DNA from: Lacisediminihabitans sp046156175
GTDB lineage: Bacteria > Actinomycetota > Actinomycetes > Actinomycetales > Microbacteriaceae
Assembly: GCF_046156175.1 (NCBI RefSeq)
Contig: NZ_JAYLVL010000001.1
Location: 682,001-746,000 of the forward strand
Length of the DNA: 64,000 bases
Reading direction: 5' to 3'
Notes under the pieces: model-generated
The model's input: only the letters and a program-made list of their open reading frames with translations
The model's database searches: none
Told to the model about the DNA's origin: nothing
Shown: positions 1-7,699 of the stretch, piece after piece
Numbering within the stretch: the first letter of the stretch is position 1
Layout: each line of letters begins with the position of its first letter
Made by a program: the position numbers and the translations under genes

Positions 1-179
1 TGGGCGACATCCAGTGTCGGATAGATTCCGCGATAGCCGGCATCCGTCATCAGTTTGAAGGTGAAGCCGCCCTCGACGCTGTGCACGGACCCCACCGCGC
101 CGGCCGGGCCCATCGCCACCCAGCGGTTGCCCGTCAGAACGTGGGAATCGGACGTTGACTGCATTGTGTTGCTCATCAT
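1..179 (-). CDS. Hypothetical protein, N-terminal part only
   Basis: The gene runs off the left edge; about 59 codons are visible. An AAAGGAG Shine-Dalgarno sequence (184-190) precedes two consecutive ATG codons; the second, at 176, has the better spacing. The visible protein starts MMSNTMQSTSDSHVLTGN and continues with a Gly/Ala/Val-rich stretch and a Phe/Lys/Tyr-rich segment. It has no signal peptide or membrane segment. I do not recognise the family. It is transcribed divergently from the neighbouring F420-type oxidoreductase. Reality of the gene is well supported by the ribosome binding site and the promoter upstream; function is unknown. Confidence 0.6.
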   Translation of the reverse strand, partial: MMSNTMQSTSDSHVLTGNRWVAMGPAGAVGSVHSVEGGFTFKLMTDAGYRGIYPTLDVA

Positions 180-223
180 TGAGCTCCTTTTGTTCACACC
201 TGCCGATCCATGCCGGCAGGAAT

Positions 224-252
224 AGCCTAAGTCTGCGTGACGCGATCGTCAC
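224..252 (-). promoter_or_regulatory. Promoter of the left-edge gene, with an inverted repeat on the -35
   Basis: On the minus strand a -35-like GTGACG (252-247) is followed after 17 bases by TAGGCT (229-224), the -10 hexamer seen repeatedly in this window. The -35 is one half of the inverted repeat GTGACG-CGAT-CGTCAC (237-252), which could be a regulator site. Inferred from sequence only. Confidence 0.45.
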
Positions 253-295
253 GATGCGCGAACTGTCAATTTCATGAACTCCTGGGAGACCACCG

Positions 296-1345
296 ATGCC
301 CTCCACCCGACTCGGAGTCGTCTTCGACTATGCCGATGACTTCACCACCAACGCGGCTGAGGTCACCGAATTCGAGCGGGCAGGGGTGGACCTCGTCACA
401 GTGGCGGAGGCGTACTCGTTCGACGCGGTGAGCCAACTCGGGTATCTCGCCGCCATCACCTCGACCATGACCCTCGCCTCCGGAATCCTGCCGATCTTCT
501 CCCGCACGCCGGCGCTGCTCGCCATGACGGCTGCGGGGCTCGATTCGGTCTCCCGCGGCCGGTTCGAACTGGGGATCGGGTCCTCCGGAGCCCAGGTCAT
601 CGAGGGATTCCACGGCGTGCCGTTCAGCGCACCCCTCGGCCGCATCCGCGAAAACGTGGAGATCTGTCGCGCCATCTGGCGACGCGAACGCCTGGACTTC
701 CGGGGCGCGCACTACACGATTCCGCTGCCCACGAGCCAGGGCCGCGGGCTCGGCAAGCCGCTCAAGATCATCAACCAGCCGGTGCGCGAGGCCATCCCGA
801 TCTCGATCGCCGCCCTCACCCCGAAGGCCGTGGCGCAGGCTGCCGAGATCGCGGACGGCTGGCTTCCGCTCTTCTACCTGCCCGAGAAGGCGGATGCCGC
901 GTGGGGCGCCGCCCTCGCCGAGGGAAGGGCTCGACGCTCTCCCGATCTCGGGCCTCTCGACGTCACGGCCCAGATGCCGTTCTACCTCGGCGACCATCCC
1001 GACCGTGCCGTGGAGGCGTACCGACAGAACGTCGCGCTCTATGTCGGAGGAATGGGTGCTCGGGGGGCGAATTTCTACAACGATCTCGCCGTGGGATACG
1101 GCTTCGACGACGAGGCGGCGAAGGTTCAGGAGCTGTACCTCACCGGCCGCAAAGCCGAGGCGGCGGCAGCCCTGCCGGAGCAACTCGTGTCGGGCACGGC
1201 GCTCATCGGCACCGAAGGCGAGGTGCGCGCCCGCGTGCACGCACTCCTCGCCTCCGGGGTCACGACGATTTCGGTGAAGCCGCTTGCGCCTTCACGCGGA
1301 GAGCGCATCGAGCAACTCGAGGCCCTCCGCGCCATCCTGGGCTAG
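296..1345 (+). CDS. LLM-class flavin/F420-dependent oxidoreductase
   Basis: A 349-residue luciferase-like TIM-barrel protein. The N-terminus (RLGVVFDYADDF), the early SGILPIFSRTP strand (about residue 62) and the FELGIGSSGAQVIEGFHG loop (about residues 89-106) are typical of the bacterial luciferase-like family that uses reduced F420 or FMN to reduce or hydroxylate small molecules in the cytoplasm. Length is normal for the family. The ATG start follows GGGAG with 7-base spacing. It stands alone on the plus strand between a divergent hypothetical gene and the convergent msrA. The cofactor is inferred from the actinobacterial context; the substrate cannot be predicted. Confidence 0.85.
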   Translation: MPSTRLGVVFDYADDFTTNAAEVTEFERAGVDLVTVAEAYSFDAVSQLGYLAAITSTMTLASGILPIFSRTPALLAMTAAGLDSVSRGRFELGIGSSGAQVIEGFHGVPFSAPLGRIRENVEICRAIWRRERLDFRGAHYTIPLPTSQGRGLGKPLKIINQPVREAIPISIAALTPKAVAQAAEIADGWLPLFYLPEKADAAWGAALAEGRARRSPDLGPLDVTAQMPFYLGDHPDRAVEAYRQNVALYVGGMGARGANFYNDLAVGYGFDDEAAKVQELYLTGRKAEAAAALPEQLVSGTALIGTEGEVRARVHALLASGVTTISVKPLAPSRGERIEQLEALRAILG

Positions 1346-1351
1346 CACCGC

Positions 1352-1879
1352 TCAGGAAGCGAGCACGTACTCCGCGAAGGACTTACGGATCTTGTTCACT
1401 TTGGGAAGCGCCACCGCCATGCAGTAGCCCTGGCCCGGGTTCTTGGCGAAGAAGTCCTGGTGGTACTTCTCGGCCTCGTACCAGGTGCCGAGCGGCGAGA
1501 TCTCGGTGACGAGACCGCCATCCCAGTACCCGGATGCGCGATCGCGAGCGGTCTCGAACTGCTCCTTCTGGGCGTCATCCGCGTAGAACATGGCCGAGCG
1601 GTACTGCGTGCCCACATCGTTGCCCTGCCGGTTGAGCTGGCGCGGGTCGTGCAGGGAGAAGAACACGTCGAGGATGACATCCGCCGGGATGATCTCGGGG
1701 TCGAAGGTGACCGCGACCGCCTCGGCGTGACCGGTCATCCCGGTGCAGACGGCGTCGTAGTCGGGGTTCTTGGTGACACCTCCGGTGTAGCCGGAGACGA
1801 CGTCACTGACCCCGCGAAGAGTGCGGTACACCGCGTCGAGACACCAGAAACAGCCACCGGCGAGTACGAATGTTTGCAT
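1352..1879 (-). CDS. msrA: Peptide-methionine (S)-S-oxide reductase MsrA
   Basis: A 175-residue cytoplasmic repair enzyme that reduces methionine-S-sulfoxide in proteins, regenerated by thioredoxin. The catalytic GCFWC motif lies at residues 9-13, followed by the conserved SGYTGG and GTQYRS elements. A C-terminal Cys in PGQGYC (about residue 152) can act as the resolving cysteine. Length is typical for MsrA. There is no Shine-Dalgarno sequence; TAGGCT ends 6 bases before the ATG, so the mRNA is probably leaderless. The gene is divergent from the aldo/keto reductase at 1989 and convergent with the oxidoreductase before it. Confidence 0.96.
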   Translation of the reverse strand: MQTFVLAGGCFWCLDAVYRTLRGVSDVVSGYTGGVTKNPDYDAVCTGMTGHAEAVAVTFDPEIIPADVILDVFFSLHDPRQLNRQGNDVGTQYRSAMFYADDAQKEQFETARDRASGYWDGGLVTEISPLGTWYEAEKYHQDFFAKNPGQGYCMAVALPKVNKIRKSFAEYVLAS

Positions 1880-1885
1880 GCGAGG

Positions 1886-1891
1886 AGCCTA
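1886..1891 (-). promoter_or_regulatory. -10 box of msrA (leaderless geometry)
   Basis: TAGGCT on the minus strand, exactly 6 bases before the msrA ATG. Transcription would start at or next to the start codon. No clear -35. Confidence 0.55.
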
Positions 1892-1976
1892 CTTTCCGCT
1901 TATGGGGATGGCAGCATCGCTGCCTCTCAAGACAACACCATGCCGCTCGGCACCATTCCTCACTCACAGCCGCCTC

Positions 1977-1982
1977 TAGGCT
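1977..1982 (+). promoter_or_regulatory. -10 box of the aldo/keto reductase gene (leaderless geometry)
   Basis: TAGGCT, then TGGACC, then the ATG at 1989. The hexamer is identical to the msrA -10 facing it. Confidence 0.55.
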
Positions 1983-1988
1983 TGGACC

Positions 1989-2996
<1,008 letters not shown>

Positions 2997-3093
2997 CGGC
3001 GCGGATGTCAGCGGCCCCACCTACTGTGAACACCACACAGACAACCGGGCCGGCTGACACTCGAGGGCATCCTCGAGACGTGAAGGAACGCGC

Positions 3094-3339
3094 ATGACCA
3101 CTCTCGCTTTCACCGGCTCCCAGGCCGTCACCCGCCCCGGGCTCCACCTCGTGCAACTGCACGACGAGCTCTGGCGGGTGACGCGCCCCTCGGGCGACGT
3201 GCTCGGCTATGTCGAGCAGTTCCGCGTGCGCGCGGGACTCCGCTTCCGCGCCAAGCGGTTCATCGCGCGCCAGCGCCGCTTCGTGGAGATGGGCGAATTC
3301 TGGAGCATGGATGACGCGGTGGATTGTTTCGGCTTCTGA
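3094..3339 (+). CDS. Small hypothetical protein (81 aa)
   Basis: An 81-residue protein that I cannot assign to a named family. It has no signal peptide or membrane helix. A basic central part (FRVRAGLRFRAKRFIARQRR, about residues 42-61) is flanked by beta-like segments (LHLVQLHDELWRVTRPSG; VLGYVEQF), ending in the aromatic FGF. The ATG is preceded by GAAGGAA at good spacing. Such small basic proteins are seen in related actinobacteria without known function. Nucleic-acid binding is possible from the charge but is speculation. Confidence 0.65.
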   Translation: MTTLAFTGSQAVTRPGLHLVQLHDELWRVTRPSGDVLGYVEQFRVRAGLRFRAKRFIARQRRFVEMGEFWSMDDAVDCFGF

Positions 3340-3434
3340 TTTCCGCTCGCCTCCACTATTCCCGCGGCTGAACCGGGCCGAAACCAGTTGGAGACTCGCC
3401 ACGGGCGATTGCTGAATGTCGCCTGTGGCCGGGT

Positions 3435-3440
3435 TAAAGT
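3435..3440 (+). promoter_or_regulatory. -10 box of the gene at 3447 (leaderless geometry)
   Basis: TAAAGT followed by six bases (TCGTCC) and the ATG at 3447; no ribosome binding site is present. Confidence 0.45.
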
Positions 3441-3446
3441 TCGTCC

Positions 3447-4859
3447 ATGCAATGGTGGACCGACTTTCTCGACTGGCTCAACTCCGACGACGGGTGGCGC
3501 ATCGTGTCGACGGCGGTCATCCCGTTCGTCGCCATCGTGGTGGCGGGCATCGTCGCTGCCGCGATCGGCCGCGTGTCGGCCCGCAAGGTGATCGAGCTGA
3601 GCGAGCGGGAGGTGCGGGCATCCGCCGTCACCGCTCTCATCAGCGCGGCGCGCAAGGCGGCCGTGTGGAACACGCTCCCGGCCCCCGAGCAGCAGCACAT
3701 CGACCACCTGATCGGCGACGCCGAGATCCGCTTGCGCCTTCTGCCGATCGCGGGAACCGCGCTCGCAGCCGACTGGTCGCGCCACGAGATCGCGGGGATG
3801 AAGCGCAACGCCATCTCGTTCAGCTTCCAGGCCGAGCAGTCCCTGCTTGTATTCCGCGACCGCCTGATCGAATGGCAGGGACGCCCGAGCCGCGCCAAGA
3901 AGCTCTTCAAGAACGACCTCGACTCCTGGGCCTATGACTCCTCGGCTAGCGAGCAGGAGCTCGTGCACCAGCAGCAGAAATGGGCCGCGCAGCAGGTCAC
4001 GGAGACCGGTCCGATCACCACCGTCACGACCACGCCGTTCACCCGGCCACCGTCGCCCGCGCCGATCCAGGCTCCGCTGGTCGAGTCCACCGCGGCCGTC
4101 ACCGCCGGAGCCGCTGCCGCTGGCGCCGCCGCTGCCGGAGTCACTGCCGCCGGCCTCGCTGCCGCGGCTGCCCCCGTCCCGGCCACCGTCGAGACGGAGG
4201 TCGATCCTCCTCGCGGGGTAGTACCCTCGCCTGCCGAAGCGGCAGCTGTCGACGCCGCTCGGCTCGAAGGAGCCACCGCCAAGCCCGAGGTGCCCGCGGC
4301 GGGCCTGATCGAACCGAGTTTCAGCTCTCCCGAAGCCACCGTGCCTGCTGAGTCCGCCGTGCCCGCTGAGTCCGCCGTGCCCGCTGAGTCCGCCGTGCCC
4401 GTGGGCGATGAGCCGCATCCTCTGGTGGAGCCTGCCGACACCTCCTCGCACGATGTCTCTGAAGCATCCATCTTCGGGGGAATTCCGCCTCAGGGGTCCG
4501 CAGAGCCGCAGAGCAACGCGCCAGACCACACCGCGTCCGCGTTCACGGGGCCCGAGCACACGGGGCCCGACCACACGGGGCCCGACCACACGGGGCCCGA
4601 CCACACGGAGCCCGAGCAGAACGAACCTTCCCTGTCCGAGTCCCACATCATCGATGGTGAAATCGTCGAGTCGGATGCCGAGCACGGGGACGCGTCGCAC
4701 GATTCTGGAGCGGACCAGAACTCCGGCTCCGACGATGACCATCATGGTGACCACGAGAACAATCATGACGATCATCAGGACCACGAGCACAATCACGACG
4801 AGCACCAGCACGACGAGCACAATCACGACGAGCACCAGCACGACGAGTGGCGCGGCTGA
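3447..4859 (+). CDS. Membrane-anchored protein with repetitive acidic and His/Asp-rich tail
   Basis: A 470-residue protein of unknown function. One membrane helix lies near the N-terminus (about residues 22-43, VIPFVAIVVAGIVAAAIG). It is followed by a helical, charged domain of about 140 residues (to about residue 185), then a long low-complexity region rich in Ala, Pro, Val, Glu and Thr. The tail holds three repeat blocks: AESAVP units (about residues 297-318), TGPDH units (about 367-391), and a final His/Asp/Glu-rich stretch of about 30 residues in which HNHDEHQHDE recurs. The last block could bind divalent metal such as Zn or Ni; this is inferred from composition. Gene boundaries are firm in the N-terminal half; repeat copy number may vary between strains. 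Confidence 0.8.
   Translation: MQWWTDFLDWLNSDDGWRIVSTAVIPFVAIVVAGIVAAAIGRVSARKVIELSEREVRASAVTALISAARKAAVWNTLPAPEQQHIDHLIGDAEIRLRLLPIAGTALAADWSRHEIAGMKRNAISFSFQAEQSLLVFRDRLIEWQGRPSRAKKLFKNDLDSWAYDSSASEQELVHQQQKWAAQQVTETGPITTVTTTPFTRPPSPAPIQAPLVESTAAVTAGAAAAGAAAAGVTAAGLAAAAAPVPATVETEVDPPRGVVPSPAEAAAVDAARLEGATAKPEVPAAGLIEPSFSSPEATVPAESAVPAESAVPAESAVPVGDEPHPLVEPADTSSHDVSEASIFGGIPPQGSAEPQSNAPDHTASAFTGPEHTGPDHTGPDHTGPDHTEPEQNEPSLSESHIIDGEIVESDAEHGDASHDSGADQNSGSDDDHHGDHENNHDDHQDHEHNHDEHQHDEHNHDEHQHDEWRG
4341..4394 (+). repeat. 18-bp tandem repeat, three copies
   Basis: Three 18-base units built on GTGCCCGCTGAGTCCGCC; the first differs by one base. It is in frame inside the gene at 3447 and encodes VPAESA three times. 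Confidence 0.9.
4545..4619 (+). repeat. 15-bp tandem repeat, five copies
   Basis: Five 15-base units based on ACGGGGCCCGACCAC; the outer two carry substitutions. The repeat is in frame and encodes TGPDH/TGPEH units of the same protein. Confidence 0.9.
4780..4850 (+). repeat. 30-bp imperfect repeat coding the His/Asp-rich tail
   Basis: A 30-base unit containing GAGCACAATCACGACGAGCA is repeated about twice, with older degenerate copies upstream. It encodes the C-terminal HNHDEHQHDE repeats. Confidence 0.8.
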
Positions 4860-4901
4860 CCCGAATCGGGCACGAAGAACAACGCACTGACTGGCGCTGG
4901 G

Positions 4902-4973
4902 TCCCCCCGGAGGGATTCGAACCCCCGGCCAAGTGGGTAGAAACCACACGCTCTTCCGCTGAGCTACGGGGGG
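4902..4973 (-). tRNA. tRNA-Arg (anticodon TCT)
   Basis: A 72-base cloverleaf can be folded on the minus strand: a 7-bp acceptor CCCCCCG/CGGGGGG, D arm GCTC-AGCGGAA-GAGC, anticodon loop TTTCTAC (anticodon at 4941-4939), five-base variable loop TGGCC and T arm GGGGG-TTCGAAT-CCCTC. A20 in the D loop and C35 fit arginine identity. The first anticodon-stem pair is T-T, a weak point. The CCA end is not encoded. Confidence 0.85.
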
Positions 4974-5311
4974 AGGACGGTCCCCAGATTACTACGCGGG
5001 CGTGCATCGCCCGTTGCTGCAGCGCCGCACACCAGTTCTCGCCTGACCCTTGCCCGACGGGTCTGAGGCAACGTCCGCAGCGCTGCAGTCCTCTGGAAAC
5101 CGAGTCTGGACCTTCTAGACGGATATCGCTAGGGGCGCGCACAGAACCGTGCGAGCCGCCATCCTCGGGATGAGCCATCTAGTAGATTGAGGCGATCGAG
5201 CCCTCTCCGCAGTCCCTCCCGGGTACCGATCCGTTCGCGCCCCCCCACCGGCCCGCCCTCCCCCCGGTCGATGCCGCGCGGCTTGCCGATAGCGGACTGG
5301 ATCACACCGAG
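4974..5311. other. Gene-free stretch before the P-type ATPase gene, with a start problem
   Basis: The part up to about 5180 holds no convincing gene. From 5186 the ATPase reading frame is open, and its last 14-20 codons (ending SGLDHTEVAVRV) match the usual N-terminus of the CtpE family. No ATG, GTG or TTG lies in frame between the stop at 5183 and the GTG at 5312. TAGATT (5183-5188) ends 6 bases before an in-frame ATC at 5195, the same geometry as the leaderless promoters elsewhere in the window. Confidence 0.5.
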
Positions 5312-7699
5312 GTGGCGGTTCGCGTCCGCGCGGGGGTGACCAACATCCTTCCCAGCGGATCCAGCCGCAGCTTCGGACACATCCTTCGCGCCAACCTGTT
5401 CACCCTCTTCAACGCGGTCGTCGGTGCCGGCACGGTGGTGCTCATTCTCTTCGGCGACTGGCAGGACGGGCTGTTCGGGCTCACCGCCCTCGCCAACGTG
5501 CTGATCGGGGTGTTTCAGGAGTTCCGCGCCAAACGACTCCTGGACTCTCTCGCCCTTCTCAACGCGACCCCGGCCCGGGTCCTTCGCGGGGGCGAAACCC
5601 ACGAGATCGCCACCGAACTGGTCGTGCTCGATGATCTGCTAGTGCTCCGGGTGGGAGACCAGGTGCCGGCCGATGCGGTGATCGTGAGCGAGGTCGGTCT
5701 CGAGATCGACGAGTCGCAATTGACCGGTGAGACCGTCCCGGTGGGAAAGCGGGCGGACGACACGGTGCTCTCCGGATCCGCCGTCGCCGCCGGGCACGGC
5801 ACGGCCCGCGTGGTGCGGGTCGGCGCGGATTCCTACACGAGCCGACTCACCGCGGAGGCGAAGCGCTTCTCCCTGGTCAATTCCGAGCTCCGCAATGCGG
5901 CCAATCGCATCGTCCGGTGGGTGAGCTGGGGCTTGGCTCCCCTGATCATCCTCGTCATGAACGCGCAGATGCACGCCGCGGGCGGATGGGATGCGGCGAT
6001 CCGGTCCGGGCACTGGCGAGAGGCCCTGATCGGCACAGTGGCCAGCGCGTCCAGCGTCATCCCGCAGGGCCTGATCCTCATGATCAGCATCTCTTTCGCC
6101 CTTGCGGCGGCAAAACTCGCACAATCCCAGGTTCTGGTGCAGGAGATCGCGGCCATCGAGATCCTCGCCAGGGTCGACACTCTCTGCTTCGACAAGACGG
6201 GCACGCTGACCGACGGCGCCATCGCCTTCGATGGTGCCTATCCGATCGAGGCCGACGGCGAGATGGCTGGTGCCGAATCAGCGGATTGGGAGGCCGTGCT
6301 GGGCTGCTTCGGTGCCGACGACGATGCGAATGCGACGGCGCGCTGCCTGCGGGCCGCCTTCCCGGACGGAGACCTGCGGCCGAGCAGATACGCGCCGTTC
6401 TCATCGGAGCGCAAGTGGAGCGCGCTCGGCATCTCGCAGGGAGCGTCACGGGGCACCTGGGTATTGGGAGCGCCCGAGATGGTCTTCGTGCACCTCCCCG
6501 ATACGCATCCCGACCTGCAGAAGCGCCTCTCCGGCCTCCTCGCGCGCGGGCTCCGCACCCTGGTGCTCGCCCACAGCGTCGATCACCTGAGCGAGGCAGC
6601 TGTCGCCGGACACCGCTTGCCCGGCTCTCTACAACCGGTCGCTCTCGTCACCTTCGCCGAGACCATCAGGCCGGATGCGGCGGAGACCGTCGCCTACTTC
6701 CGAGCGCAGGGAGTCGAGCTGAAGGTGATCTCCGGGGACAACCCGCACACCGTCGCCACCATCGCCCGCGCGGTGGGCATCCAGTTCGAGGGTTCCGGCT
6801 ACGACGCGAGTGAGCTCCCCCCAGACCTCGCGGCGATGGGCGAGGTCCTCGAAATGAACTCGGTTTTCGGCCGGGTGACGCCGGCCCAGAAGCGGCAGAT
6901 GGTTCGGGCCCTGCAGCAGCGCGGACACGTGGTGGCCATGACCGGTGATGGCGTGAACGATGCGCTGGCCCTCAAGGCCGCCGACATCGGCATCGCGATG
7001 GGATCGGGGGCTTCGGCCACGAAAGCCGTGGCCCGCATGATCCTGCTCGACGGGCAGTTCTCCCGGCTCCCCAAGGTGGTCGCGGAGGGCCGACGCGTGA
7101 TCGTGAACATCGAGCGAGTGTCGAAACTGTTCCTCACCAAGACCACCTACGCCATCCTGCTGTCGATCGTCGTGGGGGCGCTGCTCTGGAAGTTCCCGTT
7201 CCTGCCCCGCCAGTTCGCTCCGACCGACGGCCTCACCATCGGCATCCCGGCGCTGCTTCTGGCGCTCGCCGCGCAACAGAAGCCGTACCGGCCGGGTTTC
7301 CTGCGCCGCTCGCTGACGTTCTCGCTCCCGGCCGGAGCAGTCACCGCGACGGTGATCGTCGTGGTGCTCGCATTCGCCCGCCTCTCCGGAGGTTTTTCGA
7401 ACAGCGAGATGTCCACCGCAGCGGCGATCGCGCTGTCTATCGTGGGATTCTGGGTGCTCGTGGTGTCGGCGCGCCCCCTGACCGCACGGCGTTACGCGCT
7501 GTTGCTCACCATGGCGACCGTACAGGCAGCCTGTTTCCTCGTGCCGCTCGTGCGCACATTCCTCGCGTTCACCCTGCCGACCGGCCCGCTCTTGGCGGTC
7601 GCATTCGGAGTAGCGGCTACGGGTTGCCTCGCCATCGAGATCATCTTCCGGGTGACCTCACGAAGAGCTCCGCTCAGCGCTGTCCCGCCGCGACTTTAG
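5312..7699 (+). CDS. ctpE: CtpE-like P-type ATPase (probable Ca2+/cation transporter)
   Basis: An inner-membrane P-type ATPase of 795 residues from the GTG, close to the 797 of mycobacterial CtpE, a calcium-uptake ATPase. Visible motifs: LTGETVPV in the actuator domain (about residue 137), the phosphorylated Asp in DKTGTLT (about residue 293) and GDGVNDALALKAADIG in the hinge (about residues 545-560). Membrane helices lie on both sides of the cytoplasmic domains. The true start is probably upstream, because conserved N-terminal sequence continues in frame before 5312 without a canonical start codon; see the preceding stretch. The substrate is inferred from family resemblance; Mg2+ or other cations are possible. 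The 3' end overlaps the convergent MMPL gene by 26 bases. Confidence 0.88.
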   Translation: MAVRVRAGVTNILPSGSSRSFGHILRANLFTLFNAVVGAGTVVLILFGDWQDGLFGLTALANVLIGVFQEFRAKRLLDSLALLNATPARVLRGGETHEIATELVVLDDLLVLRVGDQVPADAVIVSEVGLEIDESQLTGETVPVGKRADDTVLSGSAVAAGHGTARVVRVGADSYTSRLTAEAKRFSLVNSELRNAANRIVRWVSWGLAPLIILVMNAQMHAAGGWDAAIRSGHWREALIGTVASASSVIPQGLILMISISFALAAAKLAQSQVLVQEIAAIEILARVDTLCFDKTGTLTDGAIAFDGAYPIEADGEMAGAESADWEAVLGCFGADDDANATARCLRAAFPDGDLRPSRYAPFSSERKWSALGISQGASRGTWVLGAPEMVFVHLPDTHPDLQKRLSGLLARGLRTLVLAHSVDHLSEAAVAGHRLPGSLQPVALVTFAETIRPDAAETVAYFRAQGVELKVISGDNPHTVATIARAVGIQFEGSGYDASELPPDLAAMGEVLEMNSVFGRVTPAQKRQMVRALQQRGHVVAMTGDGVNDALALKAADIGIAMGSGASATKAVARMILLDGQFSRLPKVVAEGRRVIVNIERVSKLFLTKTTYAILLSIVVGALLWKFPFLPRQFAPTDGLTIGIPALLLALAAQQKPYRPGFLRRSLTFSLPAGAVTATVIVVVLAFARLSGGFSNSEMSTAAAIALSIVGFWVLVVSARPLTARRYALLLTMATVQAACFLVPLVRTFLAFTLPTGPLLAVAFGVAATGCLAIEIIFRVTSRRAPLSAVPPRL

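Noticed and set aside
272..1240. Long open frame on the minus strand opposite the first oxidoreductase gene
   Set aside because: It is the antisense shadow of a gene with clear family motifs and has Arg/Gly/Val-rich shadow composition.
3207..4949. 580-codon minus-strand frame opposite the anchored repeat protein
   Set aside because: Its repeats mirror the in-frame repeats of the plus-strand gene and it runs across the tRNA; the plus strand has the promoter and a membrane-protein layout.
4902..4973. tRNA-Val (TAC) or tRNA-Glu (TTC) reading of the minus-strand tRNA
   Set aside because: A TAC anticodon would lack U33 and a TTC anticodon needs a mismatch inside the stem; TCT gives a normal loop with U33 and A37.
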